Below, piece by piece: positions 62,261 to 64,000 of a stretch of DNA of 64,000 nucleotides. The translations under genes and the position numbers were made by a program. This stretch comes from Neopestalotiopsis rosae (taxonomy: Eukaryota > Ascomycota > Sordariomycetes > Amphisphaeriales > Sporocadaceae), in NCBI GenBank assembly GCA_023078685.1, contig JALGAS010000001.1:3472001-3536000 (forward strand). Direction: 5' to 3'. Under the pieces are notes generated by a model, which was not told the origin of the DNA, did not search any database, and was given only the letters and a program-made list of their open reading frames with translations. Every line of letters starts with the position of its first letter. Positions within the stretch are counted from its first letter, which is position 1.

Positions 62261-62969
62261 CAGATGGGGTTGGATTCTTGGCATCGGGTCACGTGTGAGT
62301 TTTGGATAACTAAGGGCATGAAGATGTAGTGGACTGGTGGAAATCAGGTCTATTCTTGAACCTAATGATCGGTGGGAAGATGATGCAGAGAAGAGAAGCT
62401 CTCTGTATACAGCTACAGCTACAACGGCTATTTACCTACATACACTGCAGCACAGGTCAGGCGCTCTGTGCATTAATGTGTCGTTCGAATTGAAACAGCC
62501 TTGCATATGCCGAGAGGCATCTCATCCTCGCGAGGCTCTTTCGCAAATATACCTTAAAAATGCTTTTGGGAACTGATCAAGTCATGGAGTGGTCAGATCG
62601 GGTTATGATACACCCCCATGGGTTTCTCCATGTCGGAGTGAATAAAAGAAGTCGCTAAGTGAACAACTATTCATACACTCCGTACAAAGCTTCCTTTCGG
62701 AAATATATGGGAAATATATGAAAATTATAAGCATATACGACCATGACCAGGCATGTCGAGCTGGGCTTTGTAAATACATGATTTAAAAACATTTAGGGCT
62801 TAGACAGCTTGGATTATGCGCTATTGTCTGATGTCGCGCTGCTTTATGAACTGGAAAGTGCCGTCTTCTCGTCTCCGATCGTCTGGGTCTCCCGAGATCG
62901 GCACCGTATGTGCTGGTCTGGTATGCAACTCCTGCCGCATGGCGCGTTTAGCGAGCACGAGCTCGGAGT
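62261..62969. other. Convergent intergenic region
   Basis: 3' flanks of the kinase-HET (+) and dehydrogenase (-) genes; AT-rich near 62640-62800. No gene recognised. Confidence 0.6.
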
Positions 62970-63913
62970 TTAGTACTCTGAAGGCATAATAGACAGTCTG
63001 CCGCCATCCGTCACGAGGATCAGACCGTTGTTGAAAGCTCCAGCGCGGCCCGCAAGGTACAAGATTGTTCCTCCCATCTCCTCGTCGCCGCCAAACCGCC
63101 TGACAGGAATATACGCTGGGTTATCAAATGCTTCGGCACCTGGGTCGCGTGTTCCAATCATGTTTGCCGCCAGATCCGAGGGAAACACTATCCACGATTA
63201 GTACGTTAGTCTGGCAAAGTCTGTGGTTTTCACTTACAGCCTGGGGCCAATGCATTCACTCTGATACCATACTTGGCCAGGTTAGTGCTTGCGTGTTTCG
63301 CAAGATGGGCGATCGAAGATTTGCTCCCGGTGTAAGCCGGGTTGGAGGCTTGGGCTCTGCTGTATCCCGCGATGCTGCTTGTTACAATGACTTGGCTCTG
63401 AATGGAGGGAACATCGCTGCCGGACTTCAACGGCGCACCAAAGCCGCCCTTAAGAGCATTCTTGTTCCCGGCATCGAGGAGCTCGAGAAATGCGAGCATG
63501 GTAAAGTAGGCGCCTGTCACATTGACGTGGAAAGCCTGAGTGAACTCGTCCATGTCCACATCGTCAAAGAGGGTTTTGCGCACTTCCGCAATGGACAGCT
63601 CGGCATTGAAGCGGTTGGATGGTCCCAAGACGCCCGAGTTGGCAATGACAAGGTTCACGAAGCCGCTCTCCTTGGCCACGGCATCAACTGCTGATTGTAG
63701 TGATTGCTTGGAAGTGACGTCGCATTCTAGTGGAGCGATACTGTCATGTGCGGCCGCCGCCTTCTCGAGCACGTCCTTTCGTCGCCCAAGAATGTAGACT
63801 TTCTTTGCGCCGGCGCCGGCCAAGGCTTTGGCCATCATCAGCCCGATGCCGCTTCCTCCGCCCGTGACTACCGCCACCATACCGTCGACTCTGAACAGGC
63901 CGGATGAATCCAT
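62970..63913 (-). CDS. Short-chain dehydrogenase/reductase
   Basis: Predicted classical SDR oxidoreductase using NAD(P)(H), cytosolic. Two exons, 63913-63238 and 63187-62970, give 297 residues. The cofactor motif is TGGGSGIG near the N-terminus, with GRRKDVLE after the second strand (two Arg, favouring NADP). NSGV replaces the usual NAG. The catalytic Ser lies in VTSSIAG, with Tyr and Lys in YTGSK. The loop after the sixth strand, APG-LFPSDLAANM, spans the exon junction and matches the family, supporting the splice. The first true ATG is at 63913. Substrate unknown; a fatty-acid, sugar or secondary-metabolite ketone is possible. Confidence 0.92.
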
Positions 63914-64000
63914 GTCGATTGATTGCAAATAAGCACACTTGGAGATTGATTATGGCAATTGAATATATGAGCAAATACCAGTAAATTGTTTAGGAGAAGT

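Noticed and set aside
63914..63928. Five-codon N-terminal extension of the dehydrogenase
   Set aside because: The upstream codon is TTG, not ATG; the first ATG is at 63913.

Overview
This window is nuclear DNA of a filamentous ascomycete, most likely a sordariomycete and perhaps a member of the Hypocreales. The order is inferred from gene content, not proven. Almost every gene has short introns of about 45-90 bp with GTRNGT-like donors and YAG acceptors, leaders are pyrimidine-rich, and the gene families are typical of Pezizomycotina: a siderophore transporter, HET, NACHT, a PTH11-like rhodopsin-fold protein, a tyrosinase and DUF7053. No prokaryotic signals, rRNA, tRNA or CRISPR were found.

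Layout. 1.7-9.8 kb holds a divergent transporter pair, an MFS siderophore importer (-) and a full-size ABCB exporter (+). Their shared promoter has two exact iron-GATA (SreA-type) sites, so the pair looks like an iron-regulated siderophore module. 11.6-12.8 kb is a cytosolic zinc alcohol dehydrogenase. 13.8-16.2 kb is a secreted Ser/Thr-rich wall protein with internal repeats and a C-terminal PAN-like domain. 16.3-20.0 kb (-) is a RAD5/HLTF-like SNF2 ATPase with a RING finger, divergent from a NACHT (NLR-like) protein that ends in C2H2 zinc fingers (20.7-24.1 kb, +). 24.9-28.5 kb is a BRE4/aromatic-acid-exporter-like membrane protein. 28.5-39.5 kb is an 11-kb stretch without a recognisable gene. 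39.5-43.3 kb is an AmdX-type C2H2 plus fungal_trans transcription factor. 44.6-46.1 kb (-) is a secreted short tyrosinase. 48.4-49.9 kb is a rhodopsin-fold membrane protein, followed by a convergent DUF7053 gene. 51.8-52.3 kb is a broken C-terminal half of an MFS permease.

52.7-62.3 kb is the most unusual part. A protein kinase (-) and a protein kinase fused to a HET domain (+) are divergent. They share the same N-terminal domain layout and one intron position, so they are probably paralogues. A small orphan ORF with its own TATA box lies between them. This resembles a self/non-self recognition or cell-death signalling locus (inference). The window ends with a short-chain dehydrogenase (63.0-63.9 kb, -).

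All gene models were spliced by eye from frame continuity and splice signals. Exon coordinates are given so that they can be tested against RNA-seq.
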